NCBI RefSeq assembly: GCF_018401815.1
Contig: NZ_JAGYKG010000004.1
Location: 310,001-374,000, forward strand
Origin: Nonlabens sp.
Lineage (GTDB): Bacteria; Bacteroidota; Bacteroidia; Flavobacteriales; Flavobacteriaceae
DNA length: 64,000 nt
Direction: 5' to 3'
Below the pieces are notes generated by a model, which saw only the letters and a list, made by a program, of their open reading frames with translations, ran no database searches and was not told the DNA's origin. Within the stretch, counting starts at the first letter, position 1. The number at the start of each line of letters is the position of its first letter. Shown piece by piece: positions 6,143-14,751 of this stretch. The translations under genes were made by a program, and so were the position numbers.

Positions 6143-9076
6143 ATGAAATTAAACTATACTTCATGGCTTGTATTCGTGCTCGCTTTCGCGAAAGCGTACA
6201 CATTACAAGCACAATTAACCACAAACCAACCTCTCGTTGCTACCGATTCTATCGCACAGATGCAATGGGTGGATAGCGTGTACCAAAGCCTTTCTCAAGA
6301 AGAAAAGATAGGGCAGCTATTTATGGTAGACCTTTTTTCCAATAAAGGAAAAGCACATGCTGACCAGGTACGCAAATTGGTGGAAACATATAAGATAGGT
6401 GGCATCATTTTCTCAAAAGGAGGGCCAGTCCAACAAGCTCATTTAACTAATGAGTTGCAAGCCAAATCCAAAATACCTCTATTGATCGCCATGGATGCCG
6501 AGTGGGGTCTCGCCATGAGACTGGACAGCACGTATGCATTTCCATGGAACATGACTCTAGGAGCAACTCCTGGAACAAGATCCGCTTATGAGGTAGGAAA
6601 AAGAATTGGTGAACATTGCAAAAGACTAGGAGTGCATATTAATTTTGCTCCAGTAGTAGATATCAACACCAATTCCAAGAACCCTATTATCGGAAATAGA
6701 AGCTTTGGGGAAGACATGAATAAGGTGACCGACAAAGCCAGTGCTTTTATGAATGGTATGCAGCGTACAGGAACACTGGCTTGTGCAAAGCATTTTCCTG
6801 GCCATGGAGATACAGATCAAGACAGTCACAAAACCTTACCAACAGTAGATTTTAGTGCAGCACGTATCGATAGCGTGGAATTAACTCCTTATAGAAAGTT
6901 AATTGATCAAGGAATGGCGAGTGTTATGGTGGCGCATTTAAATATTCCAAGTCTGGAACCCAGGTCCGGTTACCCGACAAGTATCAGTGAAAAAGTAGTC
7001 ACCGATTTATTAAAAACAAAGCTAGGTTTTAATGGATTGATCTTTACGGATGCCTTGAATATGAAAGGGGCGAGTAACTTTAGTGCCCCAGGAGAAATAG
7101 ATTTACAAGCCTTTAAAGCGGGTAATGATGTGCTATTGATTTCTGAAGATGTACCTAAATCTATAGATAAAATTGTTGCTGCCATGCAAGCAGGTGATAT
7201 TACCGAAGGGCGATTAGCACATTCTGTAAAAAAAATCTTGATGGCCAAGTACATTGTAGGCCTTCATCAATACAAACCCGTGGTTATTCCGAACCTTATA
7301 ACGGATTTAAACACGGAACAAGACGAGGTGGTTTATGAAAACGCAATTTCTAAAGCCATCACTGTTGTAAGGAATCAGAACACTGTTATACCTATCGCTC
7401 ATCTAGAAACAAAGAAAATCGCTTATGTAGCACTGGGTGATGCCTCTGGAGAGGTTTTTTATAATGAGCTTAATAAGTATGCCAAAGTAGATAAGATTGA
7501 AGCAGATAATCTGGATGTATTGCTTCAAATGCTAAAAAAATACAATACAGTTATCGTAGGATTGCATAGGGGTAATGAGAATCCATGGAAATCTTATCAA
7601 TTGAATGAACGCGAGTTGACTTGGTTGTATGAGATAGCACGGAAGCATCGCATTATTTTTGATGGTTTTGTAAGTCCCTATATGCTTGCTCAGATTAAGA
7701 CGGTAAAGAATTTTGAAGGAATCATTATGTCTTATCAAAATAGTGAGTGGAGTCAACAGGTGAGCGCACAACTCATTTTTGGTGGTAGAGATGCAGAAGG
7801 TACCTTACCAGTAAGCGCTGGTTTGTTTCAAGTGAATGAAGGTATAGCGGTTAAAAATATAAAACGTCTTTCTTATGGTAATGATCCCTCTAGTGTAGGT
7901 TTGGACTCTAGAGTACTTGCAAAAATAGATAGTATTGCAAATTATACGATCAACAAAAAAGGTGCTCCCGGAATGCAAATTCTAGTAGCACGACACGGGA
8001 AAGTGGTTTTAGACAAGACCTATGGCTATCATACCTATGATAAAAAAGATCCAGTCACCTCTAGTGATCTTTACGATATTGCCTCTGTTACAAAGATTCT
8101 ATCGACCCTTCCGCTAGTTATGGAGCTGGAAGAAAAAAATGTGATCTCTATAGATGATGTTATTTCTAAATTAGACGCAGACTTAAAGAGCACTAATAAA
8201 GAGCAAATAACAGTAAAGCAAATGCTGTCCCATTATGCTAGGTTAACGCCATGGATTCCATTTTATAGCTATACGCTGGACTCTTTAACCCATCAACCGT
8301 TGTCACAATATTACAGCAACGGATCTAAAGCAAATTACAGAACTCAAGTAGCCGACAAGTTGTTTATTAATACGATGGCCCAAGACACTATATTTAATCG
8401 AATTTTAAACAGTGAATTAAGAGAAGACCTCGAATACAAATACAGCGACCTTCCGTATTATTTATTAAAAAAATATATAGAAAATCACTTCCGTAATAAC
8501 CTAGATGAACTCACGCAAGATCACTTTTATAAAAGCTTAGGAATGAACCGCACGGGTTACTTACCTCGTAAAAAATTCCCTGTTTCTCAGATCATCCCTA
8601 CGGAAAATGATACCACTTTTAGAAAACAGTTGATTCATGGTTATGTGCACGATCAAGGTGCAGCGATGCAAGGCGGAATAGGCGGCCATGCCGGTTTATT
8701 TTCAAATGCAAATGATATAGCAAAGATGATGCAAATGTATCTCCAGGGCGGTACTTATGGCGGCCGACAATACTTCAAGCCTGAGACGATAAACAAGTTC
8801 AATACCTGCTATTTTTGTGAAAGTGACGTAAGACGAGGCGTAGGATTTGATAAACCACAGTTAGAAGAAGAAGGTCCTACCTGTGGTTGTGTGAGTAAAA
8901 GAAGTTTTGGACATAGTGGCTTTACCGGTACTTATACTTGGGCAGATCCAGAAGAAGAAATAGTATATGTCTTTTTGTCCAATAGAATATATCCTGATGC
9001 GGGCAATAGATTTCTCATTGACAAAAATATCAGAACAGATATACAGCAACTTATCTATGACTCCATCATCGACTAA
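6143..9076 (+). CDS. Secreted GH3 beta-N-acetylglucosaminidase / serine hydrolase fusion
   Basis: A 977-residue two-domain protein with an N-terminal signal peptide (residues 1-24, ending in LQAQ). Residues about 45-380 are a GH3/NagZ domain, with MDAEWG and the signature KHFPGHGDTDQDSHKTLP. A GH3 C-terminal-like stretch follows. Residues about 600-970 are a class C beta-lactamase-like domain, with SVTK as the SxxK nucleophile, YSD at the YxN position and HSGFTG as the third motif. The combination suggests periplasmic cleavage of muropeptides, with GlcNAc removal plus peptidase or esterase activity. A palindrome-family copy encodes AFAKA in the signal peptide. It precedes bshA by 11 bp. Confidence 0.9.
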   Translation: MKLNYTSWLVFVLAFAKAYTLQAQLTTNQPLVATDSIAQMQWVDSVYQSLSQEEKIGQLFMVDLFSNKGKAHADQVRKLVETYKIGGIIFSKGGPVQQAHLTNELQAKSKIPLLIAMDAEWGLAMRLDSTYAFPWNMTLGATPGTRSAYEVGKRIGEHCKRLGVHINFAPVVDINTNSKNPIIGNRSFGEDMNKVTDKASAFMNGMQRTGTLACAKHFPGHGDTDQDSHKTLPTVDFSAARIDSVELTPYRKLIDQGMASVMVAHLNIPSLEPRSGYPTSISEKVVTDLLKTKLGFNGLIFTDALNMKGASNFSAPGEIDLQAFKAGNDVLLISEDVPKSIDKIVAAMQAGDITEGRLAHSVKKILMAKYIVGLHQYKPVVIPNLITDLNTEQDEVVYENAISKAITVVRNQNTVIPIAHLETKKIAYVALGDASGEVFYNELNKYAKVDKIEADNLDVLLQMLKKYNTVIVGLHRGNENPWKSYQLNERELTWLYEIARKHRIIFDGFVSPYMLAQIKTVKNFEGIIMSYQNSEWSQQVSAQLIFGGRDAEGTLPVSAGLFQVNEGIAVKNIKRLSYGNDPSSVGLDSRVLAKIDSIANYTINKKGAPGMQILVARHGKVVLDKTYGYHTYDKKDPVTSSDLYDIASVTKILSTLPLVMELEEKNVISIDDVISKLDADLKSTNKEQITVKQMLSHYARLTPWIPFYSYTLDSLTHQPLSQYYSNGSKANYRTQVADKLFINTMAQDTIFNRILNSELREDLEYKYSDLPYYLLKKYIENHFRNNLDELTQDHFYKSLGMNRTGYLPRKKFPVSQIIPTENDTTFRKQLIHGYVHDQGAAMQGGIGGHAGLFSNANDIAKMMQMYLQGGTYGGRQYFKPETINKFNTCYFCESDVRRGVGFDKPQLEEEGPTCGCVSKRSFGHSGFTGTYTWADPEEEIVYVFLSNRIYPDAGNRFLIDKNIRTDIQQLIYDSIID
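6182..6195. repeat. Palindrome family copy 2 (in GH3 fusion CDS)
   Basis: Exact GCTTTCGCGAAAGC, in the frame that reads Ala-Phe-Ala-Lys-Ala inside the signal peptide of the GH3/serine hydrolase fusion. Confidence 0.95.
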
Positions 9077-9087
9077 AAATTGAATTA

Positions 9088-10224
9088 ATGAAACTAGCTA
9101 TAGTATGTTATCCTACCTTCGGTGGTAGTGGAGTAGTTGCTACCATGTTGGGCACAGCACTTGCTGAACGGGGCCATGAAGTACATTTTGTGACCTATAA
9201 ACAACCGGTAAGACTAGATTTGCTCTCAAAGAATATTTTTTTTCATGAAGTAAACGTTGAGGAATATCCGTTGTTTCATTACCAGCCATACGAGTTAGCC
9301 CTTTCTAGTAAATTAGTAAATGTGGTCCAAGAATACGGGATTGAACTTTTGCATGTTCATTATGCAATTCCACATGCCTATGCGGGTTATATGGCGCAAC
9401 AAATGTTAAAAGATCAAGGGATTAGATTGCCTATGGTTACTACTTTGCACGGTACGGATATTACATTGGTAGGAAACCATCCTGTTTATAAACCGGCAGT
9501 TACTTTCAGTATCAATAATAGCGATGTGGTGACTTCTGTTTCAGCTAGTTTAAAACGGGATACTATAGCGCTTTTTGATAGTGCCAAGCAAATCGAGGTG
9601 GTTCCTAATTTTATTGATATGTCGTTGTATAAAACAGAGTTCAAAGATTGTGATCGAACGATCATGGCATTTCCTCAAGAACGCATCATTACCCATATAA
9701 GTAATATGCGGCCTGTGAAACGCCTTTTAGATGTAGTGAAAATTTTTGAAATAGTTGAGAAACAGCTACCGGCCATATTAATTATGGTAGGAGATGGTCC
9801 AGAACGATTCGTAGCAGAGGAATATGCCATTAAAGCAGGTTTAAAAATAAAGGTCAAATGGGTTGGCAACAGTACAGAAATCGATCGCATTCTCTGTTTT
9901 TCAGACTTGTTTTTATTGCCTTCTGAGAAAGAAAGCTTTGGTCTTGCTGCTTTAGAGGCTATGGCAAATCGCACTCCAGTCATCTCCACAAATACTGGGG
10001 GATTGCCAGAGGTGAATGAAGATGGTGTTTCAGGTTACATAAGTGATGTAGGCAACATTGAAGAAATGGCAGCAAATGCTTTGAAGATCTTAAAAGATGA
10101 TCAAGTCCTAAATCATTTTAAGAATGCCGCTTTCGCGAAAGCAGAACAATACGACATACTAAAAATTATACCCCAATATGAAAAATTGTATCATTCGGTG
10201 CTTGCTAGCACTAAGTATTTGTAG
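9088..10224 (+). CDS. bshA: N-acetyl-alpha-D-glucosaminyl L-malate synthase BshA
   Basis: A 378-residue GT4 glycosyltransferase that joins GlcNAc from UDP-GlcNAc to L-malate, the first step of bacillithiol synthesis. Seen: the N-terminal CYPTFGGSGVVAT glycine-rich motif, HVHYAIPHAYAGYMA, TTLHGTDITLVG, VPNFID, and the nucleotide-sugar site EKESFGLAALEAMA. The length is typical. A palindrome copy gives AFAKA near residue 348. It lies 11 bp after the GH3 fusion and its 3' end overlaps the next gene by 47 bp. Confidence 0.93.
   Translation: MKLAIVCYPTFGGSGVVATMLGTALAERGHEVHFVTYKQPVRLDLLSKNIFFHEVNVEEYPLFHYQPYELALSSKLVNVVQEYGIELLHVHYAIPHAYAGYMAQQMLKDQGIRLPMVTTLHGTDITLVGNHPVYKPAVTFSINNSDVVTSVSASLKRDTIALFDSAKQIEVVPNFIDMSLYKTEFKDCDRTIMAFPQERIITHISNMRPVKRLLDVVKIFEIVEKQLPAILIMVGDGPERFVAEEYAIKAGLKIKVKWVGNSTEIDRILCFSDLFLLPSEKESFGLAALEAMANRTPVISTNTGGLPEVNEDGVSGYISDVGNIEEMAANALKILKDDQVLNHFKNAAFAKAEQYDILKIIPQYEKLYHSVLASTKYL
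10129..10142. repeat. Palindrome family copy 3 (in bshA)
   Basis: Exact GCTTTCGCGAAAGC, read as AFAKA near the C-terminus of BshA. It lies where related GT4 proteins have an Ala-rich helix, with no obvious insertion. Confidence 0.95.
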
Positions 10225-10675
10225 TTTCAACTCGTGTTGTAGTAAAATGGAAAGGGCAACTCAGACCCAACCAACCCTTTCCGAAAACTTTGAGATTCTT
10301 ATCAATGATAGCAATAGCAATATCTTGGAAGAGAAGTCAATGATTATTGACAACGAAGAAAAGCTAAAAGAATTTTACGAAATTCTCAATGCAACTCGAT
10401 CCCCAGGTTTTAAAATTCCAAAGGTAGACTTTAACACGCAATCAGTAATTGTGGTAGCTATGGGACAACAGAATACGGGTGGGTATAGCATTTCATCTCC
10501 TAGTTATAATTTAAAACAGGGTGTGTATGAATTTTATTTCTCAAGACCTTTGACAAATACACCAGTCACTATGAGTATGACTACTCCAGGAATAGTAGTC
10601 GTAGCAAATCAGCCAGCATCTGAAATTAGTATTAAAGTAACTCAGAGATCAACCAAATATGGCGACCATTTCTGA
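10178..10675 (+). CDS. Lipoprotein with PrcB-like C-terminal domain
   Basis: A 165-residue predicted lipoprotein with a hydrophobic N-terminus and Cys in the CSFNSC lipobox. The C-terminal half resembles the PrcB domain, with VIVVAMGQQNTGGYSI near residue 92 followed by PVTMSMTTPGIVVVA. PrcB in Treponema is part of a protease complex; here no protease gene is adjacent, so the role is open. The chosen start overlaps bshA by 47 bp. No later ATG would keep the lipobox, so the overlap is probably real. Confidence 0.7.
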   Translation: MKNCIIRCLLALSICSFNSCCSKMERATQTQPTLSENFEILINDSNSNILEEKSMIIDNEEKLKEFYEILNATRSPGFKIPKVDFNTQSVIVVAMGQQNTGGYSISSPSYNLKQGVYEFYFSRPLTNTPVTMSMTTPGIVVVANQPASEISIKVTQRSTKYGDHF

Positions 10676-10704
10676 TTGCCATTCTTTTTTGATAAATAGA
10701 TAAT

Positions 10705-11202
10705 CTAGAATTGGTACCTGATACCTAACGCGATATTCAGATCATTTCCATCTCTAAAGTCTCCAAAATTGAATTCTGGTCTAATGTCTAGAGAAAGCAA
10801 TAAAGGAATGTCAAAATGGTAGTCTATACCTACTTGTCCTGCGGCAAAGAAAAAAGTTTCTGAGTCGTTATTAAAACGTTCTCTTCCGGGAAAATCAGCA
10901 TCTAAATTACTGCTTCCTAATCCACCACCAGCACCAGCGTACCAGTTAACACTACCTTCTAGATTCCATATCCATTGATAAATTCCAGTGGCTTTAAATC
11001 CGTCAAAGTGTTTCCCACTTTCATAACCCAAATCCAGTTCCAATCTATTGTTAGCTCCTAAGTCTCGTTGGTATGATATTTCCGTACCAAAACCACTTCC
11101 ACCTCCCGTTCTAATACCAATGGCATTTTTTGAAATTTCTTGTGCATTTGATGACGCAATACCTCCTAGCAATACAAGTAAAGTAACCACTATCTTTTTC
11201 AT
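10705..11202 (-). CDS. Outer-membrane beta-barrel protein
   Basis: A 165-residue secreted protein with a signal peptide (residues 1-20, ending SNA). Alternating aromatic/polar strands follow (ISYQRDLGANNRLELDLGYES, FNFGDFRDGNDLNIALGIRYQF) and end in Phe, as expected for a small eight-stranded porin-like barrel. The function beyond the outer-membrane location is unknown. It is a single gene, convergent with the PrcB-like lipoprotein gene 29 bp away. Confidence 0.8.
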   Translation of the reverse strand: MKKIVVTLLVLLGGIASSNAQEISKNAIGIRTGGGSGFGTEISYQRDLGANNRLELDLGYESGKHFDGFKATGIYQWIWNLEGSVNWYAGAGGGLGSSNLDADFPGRERFNNDSETFFFAAGQVGIDYHFDIPLLLSLDIRPEFNFGDFRDGNDLNIALGIRYQF

Positions 11203-11596
11203 AATTTAATTATTTTACTGTAAAACTGATGCTAATCATCGATGATAGGTATTTTATAGTGTTAAGATTAGATTAATGTCTTAAGAAATACAGATACAAA
11301 GGTTCTTTTATTAAAAATTGTCACATCTTTTCTTTACCTATTACTGCCTATGGTTATCTATAAAACCCTGTATTAAAGTGGTTGCTATTGATAAAGTTTT
11401 ATTTATGAGTAGTTCTTGTTTTACTGCTCTAATAGCCTACTTAAATGCAATGGTTGATGGCTTAGCCTTTTAAATCGGAATATCCTCCTTCATTGCTATG
11501 TTCCTTTTTTTCTGCTTTTGTTGGAGATCAATTTTATAAAGTGGTTCTCATTTTAACTGAAGCTTAAAAACACAGATGGTGTATGCTATACTTAAG
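11203..11596. other. Intergenic region between beta-barrel gene and prfB
   Basis: This 394-bp AT-rich stretch should hold the upstream region of the minus-strand beta-barrel gene and the 3' end of prfB. I see no gene, no strong hairpin and no palindrome-family copy. Confidence 0.5.
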
Positions 11597-12703
11597 TTAA
11601 AGCTCGTTACTAGGGGTCTCTTTGCTATCTTCCATTAAAAAAGCTTTAAGGAAAGCATCTAAATCTCCGTTAAGAACGGCATCAGTATTACCGGTTTCAT
11701 GACCAGTTCGCACATCTTTGATTAGTTTATAAGGATGCAATACGTAATTGCGTATTTGAGAACCCCATTCTATTTTCATCTTACCAGCTTCTATTTCTTT
11801 TCGAGCTGCATTGCGTTTTTGTAATTCAATTTCAAAAAGCTGTGATTTTAACATCTGCATGGCTTTTTCTCTGTTTTCTAGCTGGGAACGCGTTTCAGAA
11901 TTGTGAATCACGATACCCGATGGATGGTGAGTTAGTATGGCCTTAGTCTCTACTTTATTGACGTTTTGACCACCAGCACCACTGGATCTGGCAAATTCCC
12001 AATTAATATCTGCTGGGTTGATATCTATTTCTATGGTATCATCTGCAAGCGGATATACATATACAGAGGCAAAAGAAGTATGACGTTTTGCATTAGAATC
12101 GAATGGAGAGATGCGCACCAGTCGGTGAACTCCATTTTCACCTTTTAACCATCCAAAACTATAATCTCCTTCCAATTCAAGAGTAACTGTTTTTATTCCG
12201 GCCACATCTCCTGATTGAAAATTGAGTTCTTTGACTTTATAACCATTCTTTTCGGCCCACATCATGTACATCCTCATCAGCATTTCGGCCCAATCGCAGG
12301 ATTCGGTGCCACCAGCTCCAGCAGTGATTTGAAGTACAGCACTCATATCATCACCTTCATTAGAAAGCATGTTTTTAAATTCTAGTTTTTCAATCAGATC
12401 GTTTGCGGCCTTATACTTTACTATAACATCTTCTTCATTAGCCTCGTCTTCCTTGAAAAACTCAAAGAGCACTTCCAGATCTTCCGTAAGGGTTACGGCT
12501 GTGGCGTAATCTGTTGTCCATTGCTTCTTGTTACGCAGTAGTTTCATGATCACTTCTGCATCTTTAGGCTTATTCCAGAAGTCTGGAGAAAAGGTTTTTT
12601 CTTCTAGATTAGTGATTTCAATTTGCTTGGTATCAATCTGTAAATAATCCTTTAGTTTGTGGACGCGTTCTTGTAATTCTTTAACCTGTTCGGCAGTAAT
12701 CAT
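11597..12703 (-). CDS. prfB: Peptide chain release factor 2
   Basis: RF2 terminates translation at UGA and UAA. The 368-residue protein has the GGQ motif in SSGAGGQNVNKVETK and the UGA-recognising SPF motif in ISPFDSNAKRHTSFASV. The reading frame is continuous from MITAEQV. At the place where many prfB genes carry an in-frame UGA and a +1 shift (RGYL/DYD in E. coli), this gene reads KDYLQID without interruption, so RF2 autoregulation by frameshifting is absent. It is divergent from the threonine aldolase gene across a 200-bp region holding palindrome copy 4. Confidence 0.95.
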   Translation of the reverse strand: MITAEQVKELQERVHKLKDYLQIDTKQIEITNLEEKTFSPDFWNKPKDAEVIMKLLRNKKQWTTDYATAVTLTEDLEVLFEFFKEDEANEEDVIVKYKAANDLIEKLEFKNMLSNEGDDMSAVLQITAGAGGTESCDWAEMLMRMYMMWAEKNGYKVKELNFQSGDVAGIKTVTLELEGDYSFGWLKGENGVHRLVRISPFDSNAKRHTSFASVYVYPLADDTIEIDINPADINWEFARSSGAGGQNVNKVETKAILTHHPSGIVIHNSETRSQLENREKAMQMLKSQLFEIELQKRNAARKEIEAGKMKIEWGSQIRNYVLHPYKLIKDVRTGHETGNTDAVLNGDLDAFLKAFLMEDSKETPSNEL

Positions 12704-12790
12704 AGTGTCATTTTCAACTACTGCAAAAATAGAATTAAATTAGTTGCTTTTATCCATGCTTGTGTGTGGGATAGATATTATTTTTATATT

Positions 12791-12834
12791 GCTTTTAGGT
12801 GTTCTGCTTTCGCGAAAGCGGAACACCTAAAAGC
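12791..12834 (+). repeat. Palindrome family copy 4 within a 44-bp near-perfect palindrome
   Basis: The core at 12806-12819 is exact. The arms extend to 22 bp each without a loop, and the single mismatch (T at 12805 against G at 12820) is a G-U pair in a plus-strand RNA. It lies in the divergent region between prfB (minus) and the aldolase gene (plus), 70 bp before the latter's start, so it is not a normal 3' terminator. Confidence 0.92.
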
Positions 12835-12904
12835 TTTACCGCTCCTGCTCGTAGTGAGTCGATCGAAGTGAGTAGGTAGCAAGTCCTAACAACAAAAAAC
12901 ATCA

Positions 12905-13921
12905 ATGATAGATTTAAGAAGTGATACAGTAACAAAACCTTCCAAAGGAATGCTAGAGGCTATGTTTCAAGCAGAAGTAGGGGATGACGTTTATAAAGAA
13001 GACCCAACGGTAAACGAGTTAGAAAGGCGAGTTGCAGCACTATTTGGGATGGATGATGCCTTGTTTTTCCCAACCGGAAGTATGGCCAATCAAGCGGCAA
13101 TTAAAATGCATACGCAACCCGGGGAGCAGTTGATATGTGATAAATATGCGCATGTCTATAATTATGAAGGAGGTGGTGTTTCTTTCAATAGTGGTGTTTC
13201 TTGTAAATTATTAGATGGATCAAGAGGTATGGTAACGGCTGCTCAAGTTGAGGCAGCGATCAATCCGCCAGATTTTTACCACAGTCCACTGACTTCTTTA
13301 GTATGTTTGGAGAACACCACTAATAAAGGCGGTGGTGCTTGTTACGACTTTCAAACCTTTCAAGAAATCAAAGCCGTTTGTCTAAAGCACGGTCTGGGAT
13401 TGCATCTGGATGGAGCGCGTTTATGGAATGCGCTAGTGGCCACTGGACAAAACCCTAAAGAATATGGAGAAATCTTTGATACCATTTCCGTCTGTTTTTC
13501 TAAAGGAATGGGAACACCACTAGGTACTGTACTTACTGGTAAAAAAGAGATCATGAAAAAGGCCATGCGAGTGCGTAAGGTGCTGGGTGGGGGTATGCGA
13601 CAAATAGGCTTTATGGCCGCTGCAGCAAATTATGCGCTGGAACATAATTTTGATCGATTGGCAGAAGATCACCTAAGGGCTCAAGAACTAGGTGACCTAC
13701 TTGCCTCGCTTGATTATGTAGTAAAAGTAGAACCGGTAGAGACCAATATCGTCATCTTTGAAGTGAAAGACGAGAAGGCCGTAATGGATTACTGTGCTTC
13801 AATAAACCTGATCATTAGCAATATGGGACAAGGCAAATTGAGATTGGTCACTCATTTGGATTATACGCAAGAAAATCATTTGTTGGTTCTTCAGTTTTTT
13901 AGAGATTTTAAAAGCTGGTAG
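12905..13921 (+). CDS. ltaE: Low-specificity L-threonine aldolase
   Basis: A 338-residue PLP enzyme that splits threonine or allo-threonine to glycine and acetaldehyde. Seen: IDLRSDTVTKPS at the N-terminus, FPTGSMANQAA, LHLDGARLWNA, and the PLP lysine in SVCFSKGMGTPLGTVL near residue 199. The length and order of motifs match the family. It is a single gene. Its upstream region contains the 44-bp palindrome. Confidence 0.92.
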   Translation: MIDLRSDTVTKPSKGMLEAMFQAEVGDDVYKEDPTVNELERRVAALFGMDDALFFPTGSMANQAAIKMHTQPGEQLICDKYAHVYNYEGGGVSFNSGVSCKLLDGSRGMVTAAQVEAAINPPDFYHSPLTSLVCLENTTNKGGGACYDFQTFQEIKAVCLKHGLGLHLDGARLWNALVATGQNPKEYGEIFDTISVCFSKGMGTPLGTVLTGKKEIMKKAMRVRKVLGGGMRQIGFMAAAANYALEHNFDRLAEDHLRAQELGDLLASLDYVVKVEPVETNIVIFEVKDEKAVMDYCASINLIISNMGQGKLRLVTHLDYTQENHLLVLQFFRDFKSW

Positions 13922-14104
13922 TTGTCAAATGTGTTCTTTTTAACAGCCCAATGTTTAAGTATTAAGAGGTAAAGTTAGGATGGTATTAAAGGGAAGGCCT
14001 TAAAAAGGCGCTCTGAGGGTTGTAAAAGGGAATTGATTTAATCACAGGATAAGTAATCATTGAGCGGTTTTTAGAATAGGAATTGGGCATCTAATTTGGT
14101 GACT

Positions 14105-14689
14105 TTATAATTCTAACCTGCGTTCTTCTACATGACTTTTTAAATCCTTAAAAAAGAGTCTAAAATGTACTTCTAGTTCCTGATAGTATTTAAGTAACTC
14201 AATAGGAGCAAAGTTCATGTTACTTTTCCCTTTGGTACGATGATTCATTTGTTCAAAAATCCTTGAAATACCTTCTACGGTTGCATAATTATACAGCCAA
14301 TTTTGCTCTATCATATAGGGCAAGAAATTTTGAATTCGTTTTGGTAATATCGCATGCTGCTCTTGTAGGTCTTTATAAAATCCTTGTACGTAATCTGACA
14401 AAGGCATTTCATGAAAGTCAAGCCAGTTAGCAGCAAGGAAGTGATCGTAGTACATATCTACGATAACACCGCTCCAATGTCCGTATGTCCCCCTAATTAA
14501 GTCTTTACTTTTTCTAACCACAGGATGTGTATCGGTAAATGTATCAATGTGCCGGTGGAGTATAATTCCTTGTGCCACACGTATAGGAAACCTACTGAAG
14601 TCTTTTCCTTTAACAGCATCTGCTATAAAATTACCGATTCTCAATTCTTTGTCTTCTTTTGAAAGGTAAATGTGAGCGAGATAATTCAT
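14105..14689 (-). CDS. ACP phosphodiesterase family protein (DUF479)
   Basis: A 194-residue cytoplasmic protein that begins MNYLAHIYLS and has the family's HRHID, DMYYDHFLA and GNFIADAVKG motifs. E. coli AcpH of this family removes 4'-phosphopantetheine from acyl carrier protein; the histidines and aspartates seen here fit its metal-dependent HD-like site. It is divergent from glmM with 62 bp between the starts, so the promoters overlap. Confidence 0.85.
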   Translation of the reverse strand: MNYLAHIYLSKEDKELRIGNFIADAVKGKDFSRFPIRVAQGIILHRHIDTFTDTHPVVRKSKDLIRGTYGHWSGVIVDMYYDHFLAANWLDFHEMPLSDYVQGFYKDLQEQHAILPKRIQNFLPYMIEQNWLYNYATVEGISRIFEQMNHRTKGKSNMNFAPIELLKYYQELEVHFRLFFKDLKSHVEERRLEL

Positions 14690-14695
14690 AAGAGC

Positions 14696-14728
14696 TTGGA
14701 GTAATAATTTTTAGAAAGACTACTTTTG
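14696..14728 (+). promoter_or_regulatory. Flavobacterial-type promoter of glmM
   Basis: TTG at 14696-14698 and TACTTTTG at 14721-14728 are 22 bp apart, matching the Bacteroidetes TTG / TAnnTTTG pattern. The ATG of glmM follows 23 bp later. Confidence 0.6.
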
Positions 14729-14751
14729 CTTCAAATGTAAACCAATAATTA

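Noticed and set aside
12806..12819. Palindrome family as plain rho-independent terminators
   Set aside because: Half the copies are inside genes, several lie between divergent starts, and none I examined has the following T-run expected of terminators.
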